Shown: one piece after another, positions 1-11,128 of the stretch
How positions within the stretch are numbered: position 1 is the stretch's first letter
Layout of the letters: each line of letters starts with the position of its first letter
Source of the DNA: Albugo candida
Lineage: Eukaryota > Oomycota > Peronosporomycetes > Albuginales > Albuginaceae
Reading direction: 5' to 3'
Assembly: GCA_905220665.1 (NCBI GenBank)
Contig: CAJNAR010000191.1
Span: 124,001-188,000 of the forward strand
DNA: 64,000 nt
Made by a program: the position numbers and the translations under genes
Notes under the pieces: model-generated
What the model saw: the letters and a program-made list of their open reading frames with translations, nothing else
Database searches by the model: none
Told to the model about the DNA's origin: nothing

Positions 1-1127
1 AGCCAATGCTGCGGCATCCAATCTCGATCGCTACTCATACCCTGCAAGATGGGAATCAAGACGCAGTTATTTCTTCCATCACTCAATCCAACCAACTTTT
101 CCGCAATTGGCTCCAATGTTATTTGGATCCCGCGATTATGATTCCCTTTTTTGCTGGAAACGGGTTTTGTTCGATTCGAGCTGTCGAAATGACCGGCTCC
201 ATGAACACTCATTTCGTCGCCCAGGAAAGCATGCGTGCTGTTTGAGCAACCTTCGTTATGGATTGTCGTAAAGTATTTACGCAGAGATGTCTCAATGGTT
301 TTTCCAACTGCGTTTGGGTCACTGGTCGATCGGTATGTTCCATCCAACTCGGAGGTTTCTTCAAGTTGCGCACAATCAATGAGATTGTGATCATCACTCC
401 CACAATTGGCACAACACAAAGACTTGAGTCGTCCACTTTTTGGCAATTGGCTCAGCTCCTTATTACCTCCACATGCTTCCCTCGACGTCTGTGCGTGCGT
501 GCCAATGGATCGATCTGTGATATCGTTTACACTTATGTCTCCTTGGAAGGCGCTTGTTTGCATGAGTTGTTGAAGAAATGAGCCCATTCGAAGCTCCCAA
601 TTGACTCTCTTTACACAGTTTGAGGCTCTATCGACACATCCATTTGGTTGGAGTGAGTGTATCTCCTCGCGTGGTGGGTCTAAGGCTTCTCTCAATGGCT
701 CATATCGCATTCCATTGATTTTAATGGCAGTGTGTGTCGCGAGAAATCCTTTTTTATGAACGATTTTGAAGCAATGCGCGCAGTAAACGTCGTGACAGCA
801 ACCGCTACAGCTGAGAATCGCATCTGCGGATTCACAATATACGCAGATTTTTGCCTCTTTCTGATTATTCCATTTTTCGTGTGTGTACATTCCGTCGAAA
901 TAATTTGTATCGACTGCAAATCGGCAAATTTGTCGCTGCAAAGTGTCTGAATTCAATTTTAATTGCGCATCGATTCGCTTTTGGATCGATCCGATGCGCC
1001 ACGTCGCATTTTCCAGACGCTCTGCTTCGTACAGAAATCGACGCATTGTGAGGAGACATTGCCAACATTTTCGCACTTGAGAGAAATGCGACGTATTCCC
1101 ATTGCAATTTTGATTCATAAACAGCAT
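1..1127 (-). CDS. B-box / zinc-knuckle protein, 3' part outside window
   Basis: An uninterrupted minus-strand frame runs from an ATG at 1127 (or 1118) off the left edge, so no stop codon is inside the window. About 70-120 residues in is a B-box-like metal site: CVYC, then CSGC, then YCAHC, followed by histidines (positions about 880-740). About 110 residues later is CANCGSDDHNLIDC (about 410-370), an exact CX2CX4HX4C zinc knuckle. The rest is polar and low complexity. The 5' end is uncertain. An intron at about 1160-1075 (GTATAC...TCTCAAG) would join an upstream exon reading LEQKRAFDRD in frame and move the start upstream. It is divergent to DCAF4, so about 215 bp would serve as a shared promoter. 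B-box proteins often act in protein interaction or ubiquitin ligase scaffolds; the role here is unknown. Confidence 0.7.
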   Translation of the reverse strand, partial: MLFMNQNCNGNTSHFSQVRKCWQCLLTMRRFLYEAERLENATWRIGSIQKRIDAQLKLNSDTLQRQICRFAVDTNYFDGMYTHEKWNNQKEAKICVYCESADAILSCSGCCHDVYCAHCFKIVHKKGFLATHTAIKINGMRYEPLREALDPPREEIHSLQPNGCVDRASNCVKRVNWELRMGSFLQQLMQTSAFQGDISVNDITDRSIGTHAQTSREACGGNKELSQLPKSGRLKSLCCANCGSDDHNLIDCAQLEETSELDGTYRSTSDPNAVGKTIETSLRKYFTTIHNEGCSNSTHAFLGDEMSVHGAGHFDSSNRTKPVSSKKGNHNRGIQITLEPIAEKLVGLSDGRNNCVLIPILQGMSSDRDWMPQHW

Positions 1128-1342
1128 TAATTTAGAGAAATTGACTTGTTTATTGTATACCGTCTCGATCAAAAGCTCTTTTTTGCTCCAGTGTTAAGGT
1201 AGAAATAATACGCAACTAAGTAAGTAAACATCGATATTAGTAATTTGTTTGCATTCTTCTTCTCCAAAACGATTGGAATAAGACCAACGGTGCGAACAAA
1301 TGCTGTCTCTATCCGGTGTAACGCTCACATAATACGACAGCA

Positions 1343-3119
1343 ATGCGTCGCGAAAAGCATAAATTGACTAATAAACAGACACATACGCAGCTAAAAGGAT
1401 TCGTTTTTGATCCTGAGACAAAAAAATATTATAAAGTTCCTAAAACGCATGAGTCAATCGCTTGTTTTCGACCAAAAAACAGTGTGCCCATTACATCGCC
1501 TGAGCGGCTTTCGCGTCCAAAGAATATATTTGTGGCGTATTTACGACAGCGTGAAATCGATGCGGCTATTACTTGTCATTACACAACAAAAACAAGCGTA
1601 TCATTGCGTTCTTTATCGTTGCTTCCGAGAAGGGATTCAAATAACTCGAAATCCTTACGAGTGAACCCAAGCATTACCGCCGCTGCTCCTCATCCATTCG
1701 ATTCCATGATCGTCGTCGCAGGTGAGAGAATCGCAGTTTGGAATGTATGAGATAAATGACTCGATTACCATCAGATCATTATCCCAGGCTTAATTTTCTC
1801 GAATGGAATAAGACAATGACTCAGAAGAGAAGGTCTATCGATCTACCTGGCACAGGATTGGTACCCGAATGATAACTTTGACGGGAAGCATACGAATTTA
1901 CACAATTTAGGTCACTAGTTTGGCCTGGCAAAAAGATACGAGTCCTATGCAGCCGATGCTGTTGTGTGCTTCTTTAGAGTCTCCTTCAGTGTGTCATGCG
2001 GAGGATGTGATGACACAATTCAGAACCGAGAAAAGTGTGCATTTATATCGACAGGAATTGAACTCTAATGACGAAGAATACGCTCAGCAAGTACCATACA
2101 AAAGTGGCTAAAGGGTAGCTGGTGTACTCAATAAAGCTTGCGTAGAAATCGTGGTTGTTTGTGGATCCATGGAGTGTTTTATGGTAATCAATTCGCAGGC
2201 TGTGGTATTATTCTCATTCCTCTTTCAGGAATCCATGCAATTCCGCACAATTCGTTGTGGGATGCAGCAGGTTGGGCTGATTATATACTTTTACAACGCA
2301 GACTGATCTTTTTCCTGAACAAGTAAATCGAGAAATGCTGCATTAGTCGATGTGGAAAGTGAGAAATGGCTTACAGCGCCGAATGGACGTAACCAAAGTG
2401 ACGTATTTGCTCAAGCGATTTCTCCTTCAAACGTGAGCAACTTTATGATTTATTCAAGCTACTCAGCTCTTCAAATAGGACAAAATCATTGTCAACGGCA
2501 CAAGGAATGGATTACTTTGGATATGGTTGTTTGTCTTGTTTCGAGCACAATTCCCCGCTTATGTGACTTATTTTAGGGATGTGAGAGCTTCAAAGAGATC
2601 AATGGAAGAGCCGATAGTGCACGCAAAAGGACGCCAAAATAGAAGAGGAGGCACTTCGACTGTCAAACACATTGTACTCTGTCGAAATATGATACATCTC
2701 ATTCGACAACACTCCAACGGCGAGCTTTCGATTTTTGACTTGAGAACACATCGGAAATTGACTCAGTTGACAAAGCCATCCAAACACGCAATGCCGATGA
2801 TACGATTTGATATCGTACGTGAAAACAGTCGCATTTGAGATATTTAGTCGAATTTGTAGGATTCGACAGAATCGCTGATCGCTTGTGTTGATCCATTGGG
2901 AATGAATGTCGTAAAGTTCTACGAGCTGAACTCCGGAAAGCTGTTTAGCACTCTAAAAGCCTCAAACGCCCATGAGAGCGCAGTTGAACAAGTGCATTTA
3001 CGGAACGATTCAGAAATTTGGACAGTGAGTAAGGACAATGTCTCATTGCATCCTCTGTTTTGATGTAATTACAGACATTGAGCCCTTTGTATTTTGACTT
3101 GACATTATATTTGATGTAA
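1343..3119 (+). CDS. DCAF4: DCAF4-like WD40 receptor of CUL4-DDB1 ubiquitin ligase
   Basis: Multi-exon gene. The first exon has the DCAF4 family signature GFVFDPETKKYYKV near residue 20. Later exons give VTSLAWQKD, NQSDVFAQAI, IVNGTRNGLLWIWDVRAS and a WD repeat ending LSIFDLRTHRKLTQL. These match the order of the human DCAF4 propeller. Supported exon joins: intron 2 ends before 1915, TGGATATG joined to GGATGTGAG (intron about 2524-2575), 2814 to 2860, and 3024 to 3075, ending WTTLSPLYFDLTLYLM and TAA at 3117-3119. Joins near 1740-1790, 2090-2150 and 2310-2360 are unresolved, so the full protein cannot be read with certainty. DCAF4 proteins present substrates to CUL4-DDB1; CUL4 is encoded 2.4 kb downstream on the other strand. 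Confidence 0.82.
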
Positions 3120-3963
3120 AACGCTTCGAGTAATAGCCTGTGAAATAAGTGTACAATAATGATTGCGCTGCATATGAACTGAATACTTAACACCCACAGA
3201 AGTACCTATGGGATGACATCCAACACATTATGCGACTTTTCAAAGGGGTGCTGAACAAAGACTTTCATCTTCCATTCGTATCAATTCGAATTTATTGTGA
3301 TTATGTGCGTGATTTCATGCCGGGCGAAAATATCCGAGCAGACGGTCAATGAGAATTTCAAAGCTGGAAGACGCGATTTTAGTTACAGAGACATTCTCTC
3401 AACAAATAGGTCGTGGCCGCCAGCAAAGATGCTTGGTATATAAATACTTTACAATAACGAAATTATCACAGCGCGCGCAATCTTCTCGTGTCTGTAGGAT
3501 GCTAGCTGAATGCCTGGTACGCATCGTTGTATTCGATATAAGTCAGCTATTTCAAAGACATTTCACAATCTTGACAACTGATATAGTAATTGGTGCACTT
3601 AGCACTTGCCACCAGATAAGAGCTTGCACTTTCAACAACAGTTTATAGAATGAGATTCAACTTGACAGCTTCAGTATTAACAATAGAGCTCAAATCGCAA
3701 ATTTAATCGAGCAGGTTCTAGTCGAATGTCCACAATATCGAATTGAGGAAGTGTAATCATTATATGAGGGTTTAAAAACCTGAATCGGTCGTCATCATAG
3801 ATTTTCTATTGCTCGGTAAAACAGAGACCAAGTAAGAAACATGGGCAAACAATCATAAAGGGCAGGTGAGTAAAGGCTACTTATTATGTGCGAACATAAT
3901 CTTACGTCCCCTTAAGTTCGACAAGACATTCGATCTTGAAAAGACACGGACATAATAAAATCG
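3120..3963. other. Intergenic stretch, no gene assigned
   Basis: Between the DCAF4 stop and CFAP36. A short open frame at 3200-3352 (starting KYLWDDIQHIMRLF) follows a good acceptor but does not resemble a DCAF4 C-terminus. A further 99-codon frame at 3349-3648 has no recognisable motif. Either could be a relic or chance; nothing else is seen. Confidence 0.4.
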
Positions 3964-5308
3964 ATGAAAATGCAGTCAACTGCGGACACATTTGCAGCGG
4001 ATACGAGTGAGTGGGTGTTCGATTTTGTAATCAACTTATTCCATTCGCCCGAATGGGAAGTACCCTTAATGTGTTTTATCGACGAAAATTGCGCGGTATT
4101 TGATACCTCGGAAGAAAACAAACTAGTCTACACGGAGCTTTTCCAGCAATATCGAGAGATTCGTAAGACAAGAAAGTCCATATTAATATCTCTTACTGAG
4201 TTTCACGTTTAGTGGAAAATATTTTATGTACCAGTTTGGCTGAAATTGGAATATCAGTATCGGATTTCGCTGATGTCTGCGAACGGTGTTCGAGGCGCAA
4301 TGAATTGAGTCATGCCGTCGTGAATCAGATTTTATCGATGGATGATTTTCTAATTTTCAAGAAACTCATGGTCAAGCGGAATCTGGAGCTAGAGCTAGAA
4401 GCTATCCAGGCATTCCGAGAAGATCAAATTGGAGAAGAGGAGATGGAGGAACTTGTAACACAATTGATGGAATTGAGCATTTTATATAAAGAGGAAGAAG
4501 TCGAGCAAGCTGATCTTGACGCTGCAATCGCCATCTCAACCGCCTTACACAAAGAGCATGTTCGCCTTATCAATATATACGACAAAAGCGCAGAAGATGC
4601 TTCATTGGACGAGAGAAATGCACAAAGAAACTCACTTGAGCGTCTGGAAGACGAAAAGCATAATGCTTTAGATTTTCAACAGAAAAACAAGCAAGTTTTA
4701 CAAGAAACAGCAATCACTTACAAAGAATTACATAAAAAGGCAAGGGCGCGCTGCTTGCAACGAAATATAATCATTCTGCATTGTTTTCTTTAGGCTGAGA
4801 TATCAGAAGATGATATTAAACGCCGTGAGGCGTACCTTGGTAAACAACGCGACCAAATTGTGGAGAAGAAGCGGAAACAGCGTGAGAAATCACTGAATGA
4901 ATATCAGCAGCAACATAAAAGCACTCTGAATGAAATGGTTCGTAAGCCCTTCGATGGTTGCATCCAATGGTCTTTGACGCGACATAACAGCCTGTAGAGA
5001 TTGCCGACAACATAAAGGCTTCAGCGAAAGAGCCTGCTGACCCAAAATCCGCTCAGAATGAGGAGAAACGGAGTGCCTTGCGGGTGGCGTTGGCTCGTCG
5101 TATGAAACAAGATCTTTTGGAATCGGCTGGTCAAGATAGTTGCTCTATGCAAGTGTATCAGGTCAGACATTCTCCTGTCGAAGTTGCTTTTTGACACAAG
5201 TTTCTGGAACAGCTGAGTGAATTGGATGAGAAAATGGATCGCGTCGAAAAGCTTCGAAGCAAAGCCCAGGAAAAAGAAAAACACGTTCGTGCAGGATTGA
5301 AAAAGTAA
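3964..5308 (+). CDS. CFAP36: CFAP36 (BART-domain ciliary protein)
   Basis: Five exons close in frame to 381 aa: 3964-4162, 4213-4739, 4794-4941, 4998-5161, 5201-5308. Residues about 17-130 are the BART domain, with the family block SPEWEVPLMCFIDENCAVFD followed by EENKLVYTELFQQYREI. An acidic linker and long charged coiled coils follow, including DIKRREAYLGKQRDQIVEKK, which matches the conserved C-terminal helix of animal CFAP36. Intron 2 (4740-4793) starts with GC rather than GT. Animal CFAP36 binds ARL3 and acts in cilia. Here it fits an organism making flagellated zoospores. It converges with CUL4, with 209 bp between stops. Confidence 0.92.
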
Positions 5309-5517
5309 TGACGTTAATCTTTGTTGGCTTTGTACATTCACATTTGGCACGACACAGAGATCTGCTTTTTCATCAGGCAGTCTTTGCGGTCGTGATGAGA
5401 GTCGAGTCGGGTCGAGCTGGCTGATACATTCACAGCCGAATCCAATTTTTGCGTTCTTGAGATTTAATCATCGACTTGAGCCGTAACACCACAGCGAACG
5501 GAAAAAAAAGATGATGT

Positions 5518-8053
5518 CTATGCCAAATAGTTGTACATTTGTGCGTTTTCAGAATCTCTTTCCAAATATTCACGATCAATGAGACTCTCAATTCGGCGTT
5601 TGATATCGGCGGGTTTGGCTGGAAATTTGATTTGAGCAAATATTTCTGTCATCAATAACGCATGGGACAACTTTTTCCGTGATTTCATAATTCGTACAAT
5701 TGCTGCATCGACTTGATACTGACGATCCCGAAACACCCTTTCGTGAGTTTTCTCATTCTCTTGTTTTGTTTCTTTCATTTGAATCGCATTGATTTTAATC
5801 CGAAACAATTGATTAGTGAATGAATCATTGAAATGGAAAACATCGTCCGTATGCACATCTTTCCCTTTGGGTTCTTTCAAAACGACTCGGACTTTACCAC
5901 AAGCCAGAGATTGTAATGTGCGCTGTAATTCACCATCTTCGATATTGGTCTGTTCTTTGATCTCACGAAATCCAAGAGTGCGATTCGAATTGAAACAAAG
6001 TAACACCGATGCTTGGAATAATGAGACTGCCAAATCCTTACGTCCCTTTTTGAATTTGGCTTTCATCAAACAGTGTCCAAGTGAATGTTGCCATTGTAAT
6101 TGTCTTCCTTGGTATTTCGATGCATAAAATGTTTCAAAGATTTCTTTCAAAGGTACAAGTACACTTGGCAAGTTGATCTCTACGGGAGCGTAAGGCGGCC
6201 AGAATCCTGTTGTTAGAACTTGCACGTGCACATCCACACGATCTTTCAGTTTATCGAGAGCATTTCTACGTCAAAGTGACAGAGTTGGAAAAGGTTGAGT
6301 TCCGATGATAATAGCAGTCCTACCGGCTTGCTGCTTGGTTTTGAAATTGCAACGCCACATTTTGAGATAAATCAATGTCTTTGAACATTCCTTCGAGCTA
6401 AATTCGCATGAGATTACAATACTTCCAAAGGGCAAAAGGCAGGCAAATACCTTGTTCGTAAATGAGCTACCGCATTCGGTCCTTAACTTAGAAAGCATGA
6501 GTTTCTCGAGATCGAAAGAAGCACTTTTTCCCAATAGTAAACGTTTGGCCAAATCTTTTTTGTAAAAAGCTTCAAAAACATCTTTGCCCTGTGAATAGAG
6601 GCCTTAGTAGACATATGACCGGAAATGTATACTCACAAACCTGAATGTATCGAAACAGCACAATGACCTCATCCAACAGCGCTTCGATTTGTGTTTCGGA
6701 CCCTCCCTTATTACCCGTCCGCAATTTCGCATCCACATATTTCGCAATAAGCTCCGCTGGACGACTCGATTGTATATTGATGGCACTTTCCATTGAATTC
6801 TTCAGCACAAATGTAAACTCCTGCTGACCTGAGAACGCATTTCTCAAAACTGTATCGGCATCTTTTTTTGTCTGTAAAAGTTTCTCGACCAAGCACGCAC
6901 TATCGATGGATGTGACAAGACCCGCCACATGCTTTCGTATGCATTCTCCAAAAGCCACTTTCATGAGCTGAATAGCGTCAATTCGACTAAAGAGCATAAA
7001 AGCTCGCTTCAGATCCTCAACTCGCTTCTCTTTCACGAGATTTTCAAAGCCCTTTTCAAGCAGAGTTTCCACATGAGGTTTTAGCAATTTGACTTCGACA
7101 ACATGTATCAATGATTTTCTAGTAGATGCCGCATCCAAGTACTGGATAACACGATCTTGTTCTTCCTCTAATCTCTTCTCCACATGAACGAGAAATTGCG
7201 ATACACTCAATTGCTCAATCAGCTGATTCCCTTCCGCGGTGTAATACTGCTCGGACGCTGTAATGAAAGGAATCTCGAATTTGGTATGATACAACTGTAA
7301 TGACAATAGCATTTTGATCAAAGTCCGGAGAAATTGATTATGATTCGACTCTCTGTTTCGCTCTCTCTCAATGAGAATCAGTAAACAAGCAATTAAATGC
7401 TGTTCGACTTGTGGACACTTTTGAATCTCATTTCGTAGTAAGAAAAGTCCCATTTCCCAAATCGATAAAATATGAGGAGTTTGCATCACATACGTTCGAT
7501 CCAAATAGAGAAATATCATACGAATTGCCAGCATGTTGTTACAGTGATCTTCCCATAATACAGCGACATATTCCAAGAAAGAAGATGCATCTTGTAGTAA
7601 AGAAGAGTTATTGGCAATGTATGCGGAGATAGAGCTTGTTGGAAGGGCACATTTGATATATCGACTGAGATTTCGCACAGATTCGGCGATAAAACATCCG
7701 CAGCAAGACTCAAGTTTTGTATACAAATTAGCAGCTAATTTCCAAGTACACACATCTTCCACGAGACGATAGAGCTCCTCACGACTGAAAGAGATTGGTT
7801 GCTTGTTCTGAACGGCAACGATTGCAGCGTGTAATTTTTGCCAGCTTTCTTCTTCGAAATATTGTGGAATACTTGGAACTTTTTTCAAGGGACGAATAGT
7901 GAGTTTCTTTTTTGAATTTCCCATTGACTTCAAGTTGGACGTATACTTCACATTGGAGCGCTTTGTCAGTGTTCCACTGGGCATCGGAGGTGGCGGAATG
8001 GCTGCAGAGTTGGAAGAAGGAAACGACAAATTATCTTCTGGTCGCGTATTCAT
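5518..8053 (-). CDS. CUL4: Cullin-4 scaffold of CRL4 E3 ligase
   Basis: Four exons on the minus strand: 8053-6641, 6588-6451, 6397-6324, 6265-5518, total 790 aa, the usual CUL4 size. A proline-rich N-tail of about 60 residues precedes cullin repeats. The cullin homology core reads [20 protein letters not shown] and [18 protein letters not shown] across introns. The C-terminal neddylation site [11 protein letters not shown] has the acceptor lysine at about residue 736, and the protein ends [18 protein letters not shown], typical of the WHB domain. CUL4 bridges DDB1-DCAF receptors to RBX1-E2. The DCAF4 gene lies upstream at 1343. All four junctions are GT-AG with short introns of 52-58 nt. Identity is firm. 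Confidence 0.96.
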
Positions 8054-8411
8054 TCAGAATTGATGGACAAAGATCCTATAGTGGTGTACCATTTAGGTAG
8101 GTGTGCATCAGTGTAGGGCAGCTCGCGTATAGTGTGGCAGCATGGAGTGAAGAATAATATGGACTTATCAAGTAGGCAACTAAAATCTTATTAGTTTTCA
8201 ATTTGCATTTCATATGCTGCAAAAATGAGCAAGATATGGTAGACATACATCTCCAAAGCAAACTTGTCATTTTACGTGCTCAAAAAGCCAGCACAGTACA
8301 CATACATATCGAAATGTTCTCGTACTTGACTGCGTTACACCCTTGGGTATTTATCAATTACATGACGAGATCACTTCTACAAGGTTATTAGATTGTATAC
8401 GAACGGAAAGT
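8054..8411. promoter_or_regulatory. Divergent promoter region, CUL4 / SWIB gene
   Basis: About 358 bp separates the divergent start codons of CUL4 (8053, -) and the BAF60-type gene (8412, +). It must hold both promoters and 5' UTRs unless the SWIB gene has an upstream exon (an open frame at 8343-8392 precedes its ATG). No clear TATA box or named site is seen. Confidence 0.45.
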
Positions 8412-9819
8412 ATGACGAGTTTACTCGAGGTATCGAATCCTGTCTTCATCACGCCAATTCTAGCTAACCGGACCTTATTCTATGCCAAGGCGCTTCAGTA
8501 TTCCTGCAGCTTGGACCCAAATGCAAAACGAAGTCTCTTCTTACAAGAAAAAGTTCATTTACTGCGCCAAATGGACGATTTGCAACGGGACATTGATCAC
8601 AAAATTCGGCAATACGCATCCAATTTCAGTGACATATCGACCGAAAGCACCCAAGTACGCATGTTTCATCACATAGTCTCGTCTTTGTACTGAGCGAATT
8701 CCAAGGTATTAATCAGACGCGTCATTCGTCTGCGAGTCTCGCATTCTTTTCCACACAACGACCAAATCGCCGAAGAAATCGACGCACAAAACGAGCAATG
8801 GCGTCTTGAGATCCAATTAGAGGACTCAAAGCATTTGGCCACTTACTTTCGGAAGATAATTGTAAAGTGTGATGCGTCAGACACAAACATTTTTGCTGTT
8901 GAGGTACGAGCCGCAGAAATGAATGAGAACGGCTCATTAACGCATGTATGATTGCAAATAGTGGACCAATTATCAAAAGTCGAGTCAGGAGATGGAGAAG
9001 TTAGAAATCACGCGTTCGGGACTCATACCGAATGCAATAGTTATTCAACTCGTTCCGACACATATTTCGGAACGATATGCTCTATCGCGTGAACTGAAGG
9101 AAATTATTGGGGAGCACCTTCAAAGAAACTCAGAAAATGATACAAATGTCGATGCATTCACGAAAAAAGAGATCCTCGTCGCATTTTGGGAATATGTATT
9201 CCATCGAAACCTGATGAAAGAAGAGGATCCCTCTATTTTGGAATGTGATGAAAAGCTTAAAGTGATCTTCAATGCATGCAAAAGTGTTCCATATGCGTCG
9301 ATCACAATCGCGTTGGAACGGCATTTATTCCTACAGGAATCAATTGATATCGTTTATAAAGTCAAAGACTCGTCGAGTCAAAGCTTTGAATTGAAAGTAT
9401 TTGTTCCAAACGAAATCTGTAAAAGAAAAAGAGAAATCCGTTCAGAATGGGAACAATTACGTCAGAAGCAAGAAATTCGTCTCATGCAACTAGAAAAGCA
9501 TCGTTTTAATACCGAGAAACAGCTTTTGGAGGTGCTTCAGAGACAGCAGTGGATGCGTCATTTTGCATTGAATCCGGTCGAATTCATGCGGAAAGTGGAG
9601 CATTCTCAAAAAGCTGACAAAGAGGTAATTCGTCGTATCAGTTCAACTGTGTATCAGCTTGATTCATATTGGCAATAGGTTTTGATCAATGGAAGACAAT
9701 CGTCCAACACCGCATCTCAGGACGCACAATTCCATCAGCCCTGGGTCGCCGATATAATCTCCGATATTCAAGCTATTCCAGAGGCTTCCTTGCTTAATGG
9801 ATCGAAAGGATCAATCTAA
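8412..9819 (+). CDS. SMARCD: SWIB-domain protein, BAF60/SMARCD (SWI/SNF subunit)
   Basis: Four exons (8412-8654, 8706-8903, 8962-9624, 9679-9819) close to 414 aa. Order matches BAF60: N-terminal coiled coil, a beta region with FRKIIVKCD, then the SWIB/MDM2 fold at about residues 180-260. The C-terminal motif WMRHFALNPVEFMRK corresponds to human FMLSFARDPQGFINDW, and FHQPWVADIISDI to FYFQPWAQEAV. The protein is about 100 residues shorter than animal SMARCD1 at the N-terminus, so an upstream exon is possible. BAF60 links transcription factors to the SWI/SNF chromatin remodeller in the nucleus. Alternative: another SWIB protein, but the flanking motifs favour BAF60. Confidence 0.88.
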
Positions 9820-10061
9820 AAATTCGCGTTAATCCCTCTTGAACACTCGATAATGAGTACGGCAGAATACAACAAATTGATGGAATAAGTTTGTATTCAC
9901 GTCCTTTTGATTCTGGTAAGCTCACTTCAGATCAATTCGCTATTTAGACACCGCGACGTATTTCGTATTCTGATAAAAAATGCATGTGACTCGACGAATC
10001 ACATAATCGAATTCAAACAATGGATGCGCGCTCATTGATAATCGAGATTTATTTGTGCTTT

Positions 10062-11128
10062 TCACCTTCCGGAATCCATGAATGCTTCCCGTTTCCGCAG
10101 CGTTTCCTGATAAATTCCATCCAAATCATCAACACTCAACTCTGACCTCGATACTGTGAGCTTTTTAACAGATCGCCATCGATAGAATTTGTACACAAGC
10201 GCAAGTATCGTGATTCCGATCACAGTTCGTACAGTCTTCACACGACGAAGACGTTTCCCTTCTTCTTCCGCTGAGGCAAAAATGAATCAGTTTGCGAGCC
10301 TCACTCTTGTTTCCGAATTCTCGTACCGTATTGAGGATGATCGAGCGGTAAATCGGTCCTCGGAGCCAGCAACTTGAGCATTCCAGAAGACATAAATCCG
10401 ATACGCTCGATAAAATGCACAAAGCTCCCTACGAGACACACGTCAGCAGTTGATGTGTATACAAATACTGAGTTTCCAGAGACCGATGCAAAATTGTAAG
10501 GCCTCCGCATTCATTCCGAGCAGCTACATAGTCGTTAGTATCGTTCCAGCGATATATCGCGATAAAAACTCACCTCAGTGACCTGCCCGATGGCCGACAC
10601 CGTATGATTGAACGTGGTGAGCCATTTAAACGGAAAGCCGGGCTCTGGTCCTGATCTTCCAAAACCTGCACCATAGCCACCATTTCCGCTAAACATGGAG
10701 CCGTAACGGGGGTACATGCTGTGAAACCCCGGATTACCGGCTCCATATGTCGAGTAACCACTTCCGTATCCGCCGTACGTCGGATTGTAGGATCCCATAC
10801 CGCTGTACCCATAAGGACCAACATTCGCATTGCAAGTGCTACTTTCGTATATATTGGGTTGAGTGATTGTGGAGGGGAAAGTTGCACCGTATTGGCTGAA
10901 TATCGGTGGGGGAGGATTTGTAGTGTTTAGTCGTTCGGAAGCGTTTGTGGATGAATTGAGGTACGATAATGATGTGGTGGGTACATTGCGCGCTATTTTG
11001 GGAACGTGATGAGGTACGGATATGAAGAGTGGTGATTGTTAGGGTATTTTACCATTGTTTTCATGATCATTTTGTGCTCGTTCCCAAGGTTTGCGTGGAA
11101 TTCTGCTTTGAGGAGATGACGATTGCAT
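10062..11128 (-). CDS. PEX13: Peroxin-13, docking factor for peroxisomal import
   Basis: Five minus-strand exons: 11128-11053, 10992-10574, 10523-10469, 10428-10327, 10270-10062, total 286 aa. Residues about 8-16 give PRKPWERA, the N-terminal signature of PEX13 (PKPWE in animals). A Gly/Tyr-rich stretch at about 80-135 (GSYNPTYGGYGSGYSTYG) is also typical. The Pex13 N domain follows (PFKWLTTFNHTVSAIGQVTE), and near the C-terminus is one membrane helix (TVIGITILALVYKFYRW). There is no SH3 domain, as in plant PEX13 and unlike yeast or animals. PEX13 forms the docking pore with PEX14 for PEX5 cargo. It converges with the SWIB gene, with 242 bp between stops. Confidence 0.93.

Noticed and set aside
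3199..3352. Last exon of DCAF4
   Set aside because: The acceptor is good, but the splice 3024 to 3075 gives a terminus resembling the family (WTTLSPLYFDLTLYL) and stops earlier.
5816..6127. Plus-strand ORF of 103 codons
   Set aside because: Antisense shadow of CUL4 exon 4.
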